DNA of 64,000 nt from Leishmania infantum JPCM5 (lineage: Eukaryota; Euglenozoa; Kinetoplastea; Trypanosomatida; Trypanosomatidae). Positions 10,110-19,246 of this stretch are shown piece after piece. A program made the translations under genes and the position numbers. Positions within the stretch are counted from its first letter, which is position 1. Each line of letters starts with the position of its first letter. The notes under the pieces are model-generated. The model had not been told where the DNA came from. It was given only the letters and a program-made list of their open reading frames with translations, and did no database searches. The stretch covers positions 385,843-449,842 of the forward strand of contig NC_009401.2 of the NCBI RefSeq assembly GCF_000002875.2, given 5' to 3'.

Positions 10110-11571
10110 CGCAAAGCAAGCTATTCTGTAGTGTGAAAGGTGAGCGATGCTATCTTCTGAGTAACGAGGAGAGAAACGAGAGGAGGACAGGACAAAAAAG
10201 TACGAGGAGAAGGTCGGAGAGCGGTTCTTCCATGAGGAGCGAAGGCAAACGGACATTTGTGGTGCGCACGAATAGTAGGGGCGACGTAGGGAGATCCTGT
10301 ACGGTGTGACCCTGTTACTCACGGACCATCACTTTCAGTATTTCTTTCGATAAGGGGTGTACCTTGGGGCATTTATATTCTATTTGTTGCGGAAGCGCGA
10401 CGACTGTGGGGAAACACTCCATAAAGTGGGGTTCGTAGATTGGGTAACCGCGCGTCGTACACACAAGTTTAGAAGCTTTCAACATGCTTCAAAGTGTGCT
10501 CAAGAAAAAGAGCTCTGTAAGCTCATTCTTGTGGCCGGCAATACTACAATTATGAGGCTGCGGCTCGCGCACGAAGAACTCCCTTTGCTTCGGTGAAAAG
10601 CAAGCGACAGCTCGGAAAGTCAAGAGATGCGTTTGCCGCACGAGCTCCGTGGAACAGTGTTTGTGCCTCAAAGCTGTGTCTTTGACAGAAGGTGGCTATC
10701 GGGGGAGGGGCAAGACCTGCTGGCGAGCGGTAATCAGAGATGGAGTTCGCAAGAGTAGCGAGGGGGCATCAAGGTTTGAAAAGAACAAAGTTATCAAATA
10801 CACAGTTGGAGGGCATGATGGATTGCGTGGGTTGGGTGGGAAGAAGGCATATCGTCGCGTGGAATCGATTTCAGTTAGCACAGGTGCCGGTGTGACAAGG
10901 CTGTGATCACACTTGTGGTTGAGCCGGTTGGATCAAACTGGGGAGGGGGGCATCGAAAGAGAGGGGGAGGCAGAGACTGGCAGTTGATGCAGTGGTAGAA
11001 ATGTTGCATGACTGCACTGCGGCTTTCTCGTTCCAACACCGAACATGACGGAGGTCAAGCACGCAACGAACACCTTTTACTTCGCCACGCTAGGAGTTGA
11101 TACTTGCACTTTTCTGAAGATAAACAGTAATTTTAAGCAGGGGGGGGGGTAAATCAGCGTCTCTTGTCCAATGCCATGCCAAGCGTATAGGTGTGAGCGT
11201 GGAGAAGGCTTGATTTTCCTTCTTCAGCTCACGCTTTCCGTCGAGTCAAAAAAGCATTTTCTGAAAGGTGGCCGATTTTTTTTTCCTTGCCTACGCTGGA
11301 TCACTCGTCCTCAGTAGACCACCAGCGCATCATCAGAAGTCACTATGCGGAAAAGGGCACACTTAAAATACCAAACCCCAAGGAGGCTAGAGAACACTTT
11401 TTTTCAGCTTCGTGCCATCGCGACTGCGTTACCACAAATATGCTGCCTCTTCAGCTACTCCGTCTTCTGTTCTCGCCGCGTCTTTACTCCTTTTTCCTCA
11501 CGGTCACCCTTACTATTGCAAGTGAAAGAAAAGTCGCTCTTTTCGTTTGGTTTTAGGCTTCTGAGAATCTA

Positions 11572-11586
11572 CTTTTTTTCTTTCAG
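11572..11586 (+). promoter_or_regulatory. Probable trans-splice acceptor of META2
   Basis: A near-pure pyrimidine tract (CTTTTTTTCTTTCAG) ends in AG at 11585-11586, the classic spliced-leader acceptor layout. It would leave a 5'UTR of about 127 nt that contains the CA repeat. The true site needs transcript data. Confidence 0.55.
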
Positions 11587-11607
11587 TTGTTCGCAACTTC
11601 TATTTGC

Positions 11608-11609
<2 letters not shown>

Positions 11610-11646
<37 letters not shown>
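11610..11646. repeat. (CA)n microsatellite in the META2 5'UTR
   Basis: About 15 CA units followed by GCACAC, between the predicted splice acceptor and the META2 ATG. It sits inside the predicted mature mRNA leader. Confidence 0.95.
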
Positions 11647-11713
11647 TTCACAGCCACAACTGTTGCATTCGACTCTAGATATCAATACCGAGCGAGAAGA
11701 AACCGAAGCAGCC

Positions 11714-13048
11714 ATGACCACCGCTGACGATGTTTGCGGCGCGTACACTCTTTCCCACTGCGACGGAAGGGTAGCGCCGACAAAGGCGATCCTGACCATT
11801 CACCGCTGTGGGGAAACACTTACAGCGCATGCCACTGTTGCAAATGACCTGCGCGGAACGGTCCAGTACGAAAACTGCCACATCGTCGGCTCTCTGCATT
11901 CCACGGGCAACGAGGCCAGTCCCGCTGAGGAGTCGGTGGAGCAGGCTCTGAGCAAGGGATTTGCTGACGGATTCAATGTGGTGGTTGAGATTAACCAGGT
12001 TCTTCTCAAGAACGCCAACAGTTCTTTTGTTTTCGCGCGCTTATCGAAGCTTTCGGATCTCAATGGTGAGCACGCTATCATCGCGATCAACGACCAGCCG
12101 CCGAATCAGGAGATGACGATGACCTTCACTCCCGACGGCAACGGTGGAAGCTTTGTCACTGCCAATATTGCGAACTCCCTGCGCGGCAACTGCCAGATCG
12201 ATGCGGGTCTTCTGCGCGGTGACCTTGCAACAACACAGAGCGAAGCAGACGAGAGCTTGATGCAGGTGGAGAAGCTGATCAGCGAGGGATTTCAGCAAGG
12301 GTTCCATGTTTGCACGAACGAGTCAGGGATTCTGCTGCAGTCTTCCGAGGCCAACATCCAGCTGTGCCGGATTGTTAGCCACAACGACCTTGAGGGTGAG
12401 TATGTGCTGAAGTCGTTCAACGGTGCTGCTGTTCCCACACGCAACCAGCCGGGCATCGTTTTCAAGCCTGTCAACACAAACGAGGTAGAAATCTCCATTG
12501 TTGTGACTAATCGCATTCGCGGGACTGCTGCCCTGAATCAGAACGTATTGTCCTCTGAAGAGCCCCTCATGTCGACTCGCATGATGGGAACTGAGGAGGA
12601 GTCGCAGCTGGAGAACGCCTTCAACGTTGGTTTTCAGTACGGCCTCGAGACTATTTCCCACGGCAACGAGCTGACGCTGAAGAACCAGGATTGCAAATTT
12701 GTCTTGGTGAAAGCGGCGGCTCCAGCGGCCCAACACGGCGGCCCGACCTACAAAGGAACGTACTGCAACAAGTGCTTCAAAACCGAGGGTAACGGTCTAC
12801 TATTCCGCATCGTCAACGAGCACGAGAAGAAGTGGGCGTTTTACAACGACACAGAAGATCTCCGGATCCGCGTGCGTGCCACGTTCGGCGCTCGCTCTAA
12901 GATTGAAGCTCTAGGCAACGCCAACATGTACAAAGATGACGACGGCCGCTACGTCGTCGAGGTCACCGTGGATCCTCAGGCTACGGAGATGTTCATTCAA
13001 GGCGATGTGAACGGCTTCAGGGTGCTGTACGACGCTCAGCCCATTTAG
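11714..13048 (+). CDS. META2: META2: three META domains plus a calpain-like (DUF1935) domain
   Basis: A 444-residue cytosolic-type protein. I start at 11714 (MTTADDVCGAYTLSHCDGR); the frame is open upstream, but that part is leader with the CA repeat. Three tandem META units are visible at about residues 6-112, 113-221 and 224-334. Each has a G-Y/H-start strand, a central ANxLRG-type block (VANDLRGTVQ, IANSLRGNCQ, VTNRIRGTAA), a Q/E-x-L-x-x-G-F-x-x-G-F turn (e.g. ALSKGFADGF) and a closing L-(x)n-F/L-x-R/K-V strand. Residues 345-440 (GLLFRIVNEHEKKWAFYNDT) match the kinetoplastid calpain-related domain IK/DUF1935. No Cys-protease core is present. This architecture is that of Leishmania META2, reported to be linked to stress tolerance and virulence. 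First gene of the plus-strand cluster, 8 kb upstream of META1. Confidence 0.9.
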   Translation: MTTADDVCGAYTLSHCDGRVAPTKAILTIHRCGETLTAHATVANDLRGTVQYENCHIVGSLHSTGNEASPAEESVEQALSKGFADGFNVVVEINQVLLKNANSSFVFARLSKLSDLNGEHAIIAINDQPPNQEMTMTFTPDGNGGSFVTANIANSLRGNCQIDAGLLRGDLATTQSEADESLMQVEKLISEGFQQGFHVCTNESGILLQSSEANIQLCRIVSHNDLEGEYVLKSFNGAAVPTRNQPGIVFKPVNTNEVEISIVVTNRIRGTAALNQNVLSSEEPLMSTRMMGTEEESQLENAFNVGFQYGLETISHGNELTLKNQDCKFVLVKAAAPAAQHGGPTYKGTYCNKCFKTEGNGLLFRIVNEHEKKWAFYNDTEDLRIRVRATFGARSKIEALGNANMYKDDDGRYVVEVTVDPQATEMFIQGDVNGFRVLYDAQPI

Positions 13049-15657
13049 AAGCTGATTCCATAGTGTTTTTTTTTTGCGTTGTGTTTGAGCTCAAAACCTA
13101 TTCCTTTCTATTTTCCAGAGCGAAAGACAAAAAAAAAAACTGTGTGATATAGATTTGAATTATGTGGACCCATCTTTTGTGTGCGCCTAGAGCCATCCTA
13201 GTCGTCAGGGACAGACAATTCAAGTTCTGGTTTCTTTGCCTTTTTCCCCTCGCGCAGAGACTCTTTGGATTCTCGATGCTCATTCATCCGTGTATTTTGC
13301 TCTCATTTTGTTCACGAACTAAGTGGTCCGGGCAGGTGACATGTATCTCAAATTCATTGTCCCACTGATTCATGCTCTCTGTTTTTTTTTTCTCAATATA
13401 CACTTTGAGCATGTGCTCCCCATGTTTTGTTGGTAGAGTTTATGTACAAAGACGCTCTGTATATCGTGATGTTTGTTGGCACAGGTCACTTTGTTGAAGA
13501 CGATCTCTGCCTCCAAAAAGCCTAAGAGTGAGACAGGTTAGGACATTGACTTTCAGCGAAGACAACTCACCCTGCCATGATATAGTGCTGAGAAGGAAAT
13601 CTCTCCTGCAGAACCTTTTCTGTGAATGCCTATTTCATTCCAGTGACTTCGTGAAATTGACCCCCCAAAAATAACAACGCGAAAATGCTGTAGAGCGAGG
13701 TGTGCTAGCATGCTTCTTAGGCGTGCTTTCTTTGCCACATTATTTGACTGATGTGCATTGCCATCCTGAGCACATTATGTCGGTGTGCGAATCGAGATAG
13801 TGTATCAGAGCCGTAGGGCCGAGTTTCGCACTACTGTTTTATTACGCTCTTCGCTTTCTATTTGTCTTTGGTCACGCTTCCGGCTGAAGAATGGACAAAG
13901 CAGTACACGGTGCGCTTAAAGCAAGCAGTAGATGCCCCTTTTTGCACTTTCCGCCTCACTCGTTATGATAGCATTCTCCTTTGACGCTGCGGGCTTAGCA
14001 AAATGGCTTAACTTGACATTTCAAAAGCGACGTTTTTTTTTAGTTGTTCCACCGAGGCAAGACATAGCCAAGGAAAACACCGCTTTGAAATTCACACACG
14101 AGAGAAAAAAAGGAGCGGCAAAATGCGCCTTTTTGCTGCTTAGTGTCCAGTTGCACATCGAGGGTGACATAAACAGTGAATCACCCCCAAAGCCATGCTG
14201 CTCTCCGAGCAAGTACCATTTTCACATCTCAGCCTTTATAGCACTCGCCCTAGAAACGCTTGGCCCGCACCTCTGTTTTGGAGGAGGCGGGGCACACAAA
14301 GGATGGGGCTTTCAAAAGGTCCTCTTTGTCACGGAAAGAATGCGAAGACCTCGCGGTACACGAAGGGATCATTTTTGGGGTGTCGTGGGAGCCGTACAGT
14401 TCCATCGGTAGGTAGTGCATGCGGAATGCGCAATCTCATACGACCATATTATTTCTCCTCTCAGATGTTCTCTGCACTTGCTAGCTCGTAACATGGCCGT
14501 TTTTTTTTTTTTTGGAGTATTGTATCCTTCCTCAGGATGCCGGCCGCTTCACTGTGGTATCAAGGTCTAGTGCCCACTCTTTGTGGGGAAGCCAAGAGCC
14601 TGTAGCCTGTCCTCATGTACGGTTGCGGACTCTTGGTGTCAGCAGACAGGTCGGGACTGGCACTGTGCCAGAGGCGCGGCCATGACCACGTTTTCACAGT
14701 CTCACTACAAATGGTGTCGACGATTTGACAACTGCTGGAAGAAGCTATCCATAACGAGCAGCCCATCAGTGCATGCTTGCAAAACATGCAGCACCTCCTG
14801 CATCCTACCGGGTCTGCTGATGAGGCACATGCCGGAAGCTTGAGGAAAGTACCCCGAATCAAAATTGTCGAGCCCTCCGGACCTCCATGCGGAAAGTCTC
14901 CACACCACATTATGGAATGCCAAGGCTTGAAGCAATTGATGATGAAACACAGCACACACGCAGGGTGGGCAGAGGATCTCAGAAGGCCCTTGTGTGAAGC
15001 TGGTCAGCTTCCTCCCTGAGTGCATCCGGTACGCACCTGAACCAACCCATGTTATCCGCACGACAGATGCCACTGCTTCCGCCTTTGAGCATTACCCTGG
15101 ATACGGCCCGCTTTGGATTAAGGAAAGGAGTCTACCGATGTCTATGCTACTGATTGCGCAGAACGCATGCAAAAAAGGGACGAGGAAGAACACGAGCCCG
15201 TCGGGCGCATGACCCGGTTCAACGGCAGAAAGGCTAGCTCAAGACGAACAGGGTTTGGTTGCAGTGCAACGGAGGCAGATGAGCCGCGGTTGTGGATGCG
15301 CATACTTGTTGACCTGGTCGTAGTAGAATGATACGTTGAAAGAGGACAAAGATAAACTATATGTATGCTTCTGATGGTCTCTCAATGTCTCTGCTCCACC
15401 AAACATAATCGATGTTCTTTGATTCCTCTAATTTTCTGCCACTGTCGTCACGGCGGTGTGTGTGTGTGTGAAAGCTACGAAGACAAGTTCTGTGAACAGC
15501 TGAGCTGTTCTTTTTGTGTCTCTTATCGTAAGAGGACTGCTTCGCTGCGAAAACCCTTCCACAGCCAGAACAACGTGCTCTCTCTATCTTGTTCTGCTGG
15601 ATTCTTCTCTGCTCTCATCGGCGTCCGTTAAGGATTCGCGCGGGGTCAGCTTGATCA
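13049..15657. other. Long intergenic region downstream of META2
   Basis: 2.6 kb with no supported gene. It differs from other spacers here: relatively AT-rich, few microsatellites, and with the SIDER-like element at about 14530-15345 plus a 14-T run at 14500-14513. A pyrimidine-rich stretch at about 15576-15630 ends in AG at 15631-15632, just before the next gene's ATG, and is a plausible splice acceptor. Confidence 0.75.
14530..15345 (+). mobile_element. SIDER-like degenerate retroposon, copy 1
   Basis: The segment from about 14560 aligns by eye over about 170 bases with 46575-46760. Shared words include GTGTCGACGA and CATGACCACGTT, and the common head is CCCAC followed by CTTTGTGGG. The two also share an end: GTTGACCTG, then GATACGTTGAAAGAG followed by a short A-rich tail (15310-15350 here, 46960-47005 there). 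An inter-genic, sense-orientation, roughly 0.5-0.8 kb element with an A-rich end fits the SIDER family of Leishmania, which descends from ingi/L1Tc retroposons. Boundaries are approximate. Confidence 0.6.
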
Positions 15658-17343
15658 ATGGCAGCACCGTCTAGCGAGAACAATGCTGGCGCTTCGCTGT
15701 CATGCACTGACAGCGCAGTTGAAGCGTTTGTTGCAGATGCCACCGATATTCGCGATCTTCTTTACAAGTACCGTGCTGACGCAGAACTCTTGAGGCATGA
15801 GCTGAGCAGCTTTGTACATCGTGAGATTGATGAGCAGGCGCAATTCTCGCACTTGCGTGCCTCTGTTAACCAAACCGAACTGGCCTCCCTGCATGACCCC
15901 AGATTTATCGAGTATCTAGCGCGACGTGAAGCGGAAGAGAAGCGTGTGGCTCCGTCTGCTTTCTCAGCTGGTGACGCGACGATCAGTGACCAAACTGATG
16001 GTGTAGGAGCGACGAACGCCAGTGCTGACTTCCAGTGGTGGGCGCAACGTATGAAAGAAGAGGGCTCACCATGGCTTCGCTGCTGGACACCCGATGCAGC
16101 GCTGCCCCTGGCAGCGTTCAGACGCCTGTCGGACGTGTGGAAGGGATGGAAGCATACAAGTGCTGCATATGATACCGAATTTGATAGAATGCTCGAGGAG
16201 GTGTATGCAAGCACACCGCCGTCTTCTTGTAGCGCCGACATGAGGTACTGCTGCTTTGGGAACGGCGCTATTTGCATTCTTCCCATCAAAGATGACGTGG
16301 CGATAATGGATGGCCTTGAAAAGAGGGTATCACTGATGGCGGGAGCCTCTTCGGAACCCTTTTCCAGATCGCCTTCTTCGCTGAGCACGGACAACGCAGG
16401 CTACGCAGTGGCCTCTGTGCTCGATAGCTATTTTGCTGAGCTGACCAGCGCTGTTGCCATGACGCGCGACGAACTTCACGAGAAGGTCTCCACACTGATG
16501 CAGAAAAAGAAGCTGGCCAATGCAGATAGTCACGCCACAGTAGCAGACAGTTTTCGACTCACTGGTGATGCCTGGGACACGTTGAGTTTTGCTCACCCGG
16601 ATAGACTGAAGCACGCTGTTATGGTACGCGGCTTCTTCTTTAAAGGTAGGCTTTCCTTGGTGGAGCAGCTCGGCGCAGAAGTAGATGTCGTCCCACTCTT
16701 CTTTGCACATGAGAAAGGCTCTAGCATGTTGGAAGAGCGTGGACAGCGCGTTCAGCGCCTTTTCGCGCAGACCCTGTCTACTCTCTACAGGGAGCTTGAA
16801 CGAGCCTGCAACGGCGCCACGATGCTAGGTGAAACAGCCCTTCCGCCAAACGCAGCACTCACTGTTGCTGTGAAGGTGCCCTCCTCTGAGCGCGACGTGG
16901 TCAAGGGTGTGCTGCTAGACGTGCACCCAGTGAGCCCTCAGTTGCCGTTTGACGGTCACGTCACCTGGATGGACGTGTGCGCCGTCGGGCGGCAGCGTGC
17001 CTGTGCCCCGCCAGGGACTCAGGGGCCACTTGGCGCTGCCGCCGTCTCACGCGGCAGCAGCGACGAAGAGTGCAGTGTTCTCTTCCGCCTCACCCGTCTA
17101 CCTGTGGCGTCACTGCAGCCGTACGATGCCGTAAGCCGTCGCGTCTTTCCACTGCTTAATAGACAGCTCACTGCAGACCAGCGGCGCAAACACGAAAGGA
17201 CAGACGAGGATGTAGAAGTGCCAACGGGAGGTGTGGCTAGCGTCTCGTACTCAGTTCCTTCGATGACTGTACCCATCTGTGTTGGCGCTGTAGCGTGTGT
17301 AGCTGCGGCACTAAGCGTGGCCTGCTGGGTTCGTCGATCTTAG
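15658..17343 (+). CDS. Unknown tail-anchored protein between META2 and META1 (561 aa)
   Basis: Starts MAAPSSENNAGASLSCTDS at the first ATG after a pyrimidine tract. There is no signal peptide. Residues 20-80 are helical and charged (DIRDLLYKYRADAELLRHEL, then a REIDEQAQF stretch), possibly a short coiled coil. The extreme C-terminus has one hydrophobic segment (about residues 535-557, PICVGAVACVAAALSVACW) followed by only VRRS. This is the layout of a tail-anchored membrane protein, with the bulk in the cytosol; the short basic tail would suit mitochondrial outer membrane or ER. I recognise no enzymatic motif. It is unrelated in sequence to the META proteins on either side. A stretch around residues 430-500 (VTWMDVCAVGRQR, LFRLTRLPVASLQPYDAVS) looks structured but gave no family match from memory. 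Confidence 0.85.
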   Translation: MAAPSSENNAGASLSCTDSAVEAFVADATDIRDLLYKYRADAELLRHELSSFVHREIDEQAQFSHLRASVNQTELASLHDPRFIEYLARREAEEKRVAPSAFSAGDATISDQTDGVGATNASADFQWWAQRMKEEGSPWLRCWTPDAALPLAAFRRLSDVWKGWKHTSAAYDTEFDRMLEEVYASTPPSSCSADMRYCCFGNGAICILPIKDDVAIMDGLEKRVSLMAGASSEPFSRSPSSLSTDNAGYAVASVLDSYFAELTSAVAMTRDELHEKVSTLMQKKKLANADSHATVADSFRLTGDAWDTLSFAHPDRLKHAVMVRGFFFKGRLSLVEQLGAEVDVVPLFFAHEKGSSMLEERGQRVQRLFAQTLSTLYRELERACNGATMLGETALPPNAALTVAVKVPSSERDVVKGVLLDVHPVSPQLPFDGHVTWMDVCAVGRQRACAPPGTQGPLGAAAVSRGSSDEECSVLFRLTRLPVASLQPYDAVSRRVFPLLNRQLTADQRRKHERTDEDVEVPTGGVASVSYSVPSMTVPICVGAVACVAAALSVACWVRRS

Positions 17344-17766
17344 CTTTTTTTTTGAACTTCTTTTTTAGGATTTTGCGTGTCGAAAAGCTGTGCTGAGGCA
17401 CTCGTGGCCTGTTCCAGCTTTTGGCGCCTCCGATCCCGCTTCTTTATCTTTGTTTGGCCCTGTTGTTGCTCTCCTGGGCAACCTTCTTCAGTATGCCCCG
17501 CCGCACAGACCCGCGTGCTTCTCCTCCTCTCGTATCGGCGTGTCGGTGTGGTCCCGTTGAGCAAAAGGTCGAACTTCTCCAGCACAAACTTTTTTTTCGT
17601 GCTTTCTGCCCTTTCCCCCTCCTCCTCTTCTTCCCCCCGCTTCCGTCACGTGCCACACCGATGTACCGGCATGTGCTTGAACTTAGATGGGCTTGGCTTT
17701 CTTCAGAACAATCCTCTTTTTTTTCGTTTTGGTTCGATTGCCTTTGCCGTCTAAATGCTCACGATG

Positions 17767-17788
17767 CACACACACACACACACACACA
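17767..17788. repeat. (CA)n microsatellite
   Basis: Eleven CA units in the 3'UTR side of the tail-anchored protein gene, followed by imperfect CA-rich sequence to about 17810. Confidence 0.95.
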
Positions 17789-17994
17789 GACACTTACACA
17801 TAGGCACATGCGAACATGGTAACGAGGGAACAGAAGCCGCGTACCCCGTCCCCACGCTCATCGGCGCTGCTTGCATCTTTTTCTCGAGTACTTTTGCATG
17901 TTGCCTTCTACTTTTTCCTTCTTGAACCTTTCCACGAATCCGTGACGCTGACTTTTGCCCCCGCTTCCCCCTTCTTCCTCTTTCTCCTTGATGA

Positions 17995-18515
17995 CAGGGG
18001 ATATCAAGGCGCGGTATCTCAGGGCCCAGCGCCCCCGCTCTGTGGGGGGGGGGGAGACAGGCGGCCCCGCCCCCGCCCTATCCCCAGCCAAATGCCGAGC
18101 CGCTCCTCTGGTGGCCACAGGGTCGAGCGCCGACGGCGTGGAAGTCAGAGCGACACATGGCTACTCGTGTCGGCGGTCAGGTCGTGGATGGCGCGGCGCC
18201 GGAGCGGCCAGCGACCGCGAGCACGCTTGTGCCGCCGACATGACAAGCCGAGTGCCGGCGTGGCTCGAAGGCATCTGTCACCCGGCCCTCGCTGCCCACT
18301 GGTGGAGGGAGCCTGCGCCACCGCGAGGGGGGTGCACCGGGGGCGGTGGCCGGCATGACGGGAGCGGCTGTGAGGCTGCCTGCGGAGTGGGGTGTGGGTG
18401 GAGTCCGCTGCCGAGGCCGTGCTCTCAGATGGCTGAGCCGGCGCACTGCTGCACCGGCGTGCGCCTAGGGCTGCGCCGCGCCACGCGACGGGTGGCCTGT
18501 GGCAGGGATGGATAA
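17995..18515 (+). mobile_element. SIDER-like element, GC-rich copy
   Basis: A 500-base very GC-rich block between T-rich flanks. It has the SIDER-type head CCCCCGCTCTGTGGGG, then words such as GGCGGCCCCG and GACGGCGTGGAAGTC that I recall from Leishmania 3'UTR SIDER elements, and it ends near GGGATGGATAAAGTGA. The head resembles the heads of the elements at 14560 and 46590, but the interior is more diverged, so it is probably another subfamily. It lies in the 3'UTR of the preceding gene, in sense orientation. Confidence 0.55.
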
Positions 18516-18584
18516 AGTGAAGCTAAACTCATGTTGTCTGGCAGAGGAGTGGGCCACGTTGACGAAGAGGATCTCCATCTCGCA

Positions 18585-18618
18585 CTTTTTACCTCTCTCT
18601 CTCTGTCTGCCTAACGAG
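18585..18618 (+). promoter_or_regulatory. Candidate trans-splice acceptor for META1
   Basis: The pyrimidine tract TTTTTACCTCTCTCTCTCTG is followed by AG at 18617-18618, about 290 nt upstream of the META1 ATG. The nearer tract at 18860-18900 has no AG between it and the ATG, so it cannot supply a site of its own upstream of the start. Confidence 0.4.
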
Positions 18619-18907
18619 CGTCACACACGTACACACATACACCCACTCGCGACGACTGCCAGCAGTGCCACAAGCCACTTGAAGCTCTTTCACCAAAAAA
18701 TCGCCGCAGCAAGAGGAAACAACACCAGCAAGCACACAAAGCACCCCGCATAGCGCGCAGCAGTGCTCCCCCCCCCGCTTGAAGTGGCAACGAAGGAGAC
18801 ACCGAACAACACCATCGGCCGTTCTGCCTCGCGACAGAGAACGCTTTGCGCGTTCAGCCCTCCCTCCCTATTTGCTCTTTTCCGCCTTTTCTTTTCGCCA
18901 CCGGAAA

Positions 18908-19246
18908 ATGGAGATGAAAAACTTGCTTGGCAAGCACAAGGTTGTGCTCGTCAACGGCAGGCCTGCACCGGCGGGTGTGACGGTGGAGTTCAAGGCCGGC
19001 GAGAACAGCGGATCCGTCCACATGCACGCGAGAGTGGCGAACATCATGAACGGCCAGTTGAGGCTCGTAAACCGCAAGCTCTCTGGTGCTCTCGTGTCAA
19101 CGATGATGTTGGGCAGCGACGACCTGATGAATATCGAGAACGCTCTCAGTCAGGGATTCATGGAGGGCATGACATACACGGTGAAGGACGGCGGCAAGTT
19201 GACGCTGCAGTCTAAAACACACACCATCAAGCTCGTTCCTGCGTAG
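18908..19246 (+). CDS. META1: META1 metacyclogenesis-associated protein
   Basis: A 112-residue protein (MEMKNLLGKHKVVLVNGRP) consisting of one META/HslJ-type domain. It has the same landmarks as the units of META2: the block ARVANIMNGQLRLVNRK, the turn ENALSQGFMEGM, and the closing strand KLTLQSKTHTIKLVPA. No signal peptide or membrane helix. In Leishmania META1 is a small protein whose mRNA rises in metacyclic, infective promastigotes and which has been linked to virulence and secretory traffic. The ATG at 18908 is chosen because it begins the domain directly. Upstream codons in frame belong to the leader. The next base blocks after the stop include an (ATT)n tract that may affect mRNA stability. 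Confidence 0.93.
   Translation: MEMKNLLGKHKVVLVNGRPAPAGVTVEFKAGENSGSVHMHARVANIMNGQLRLVNRKLSGALVSTMMLGSDDLMNIENALSQGFMEGMTYTVKDGGKLTLQSKTHTIKLVPA

Larger units (their letters stand above)
10110..11713. promoter_or_regulatory. Divergent strand-switch region, likely pol II transcription start zone
   Basis: All genes to the left are on the minus strand and all to the right on the plus strand, so this 1.6 kb lies head-to-head between two polycistronic units. In Leishmania and Trypanosoma such divergent regions are where RNA polymerase II starts in both directions. Short plus-strand G-runs occur at 10701-10710 (5+4), 10940-10950 (4+6), 10963-10967 and 11140-11149 (10 G in a row). Runs of G of this kind are reported at T. 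brucei start regions. No TATA-type promoter, tRNA or 5S gene is seen. From about 11400 the sequence turns pyrimidine-rich and becomes the META2 leader. Confidence 0.8.
17344..18907. other. Intergenic region upstream of META1
   Basis: 1.56 kb without a gene. It holds a CA repeat (17767-17788), a SIDER-like element (about 17995-18515), a pyrimidine tract at 18585-18611 with the next AG at 18617-18618 (candidate META1 splice acceptor) and a second pyrimidine tract at 18860-18900, just ahead of the META1 ATG. Confidence 0.8.

Noticed and set aside
11345..11713. Upstream in-frame extension of META2
   Set aside because: It would encode a poly-Thr/His run from the CA repeat and crosses the clear CTTTCAG splice-acceptor sequence; the META domain starts right after the later ATG.
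13932..14411. 159-codon plus-strand frame downstream of META2
   Set aside because: Composition is mixed and Phe/Arg/Lys-rich without any motif; it overlaps the start of retroposon-like sequence and has no clear splice tract.
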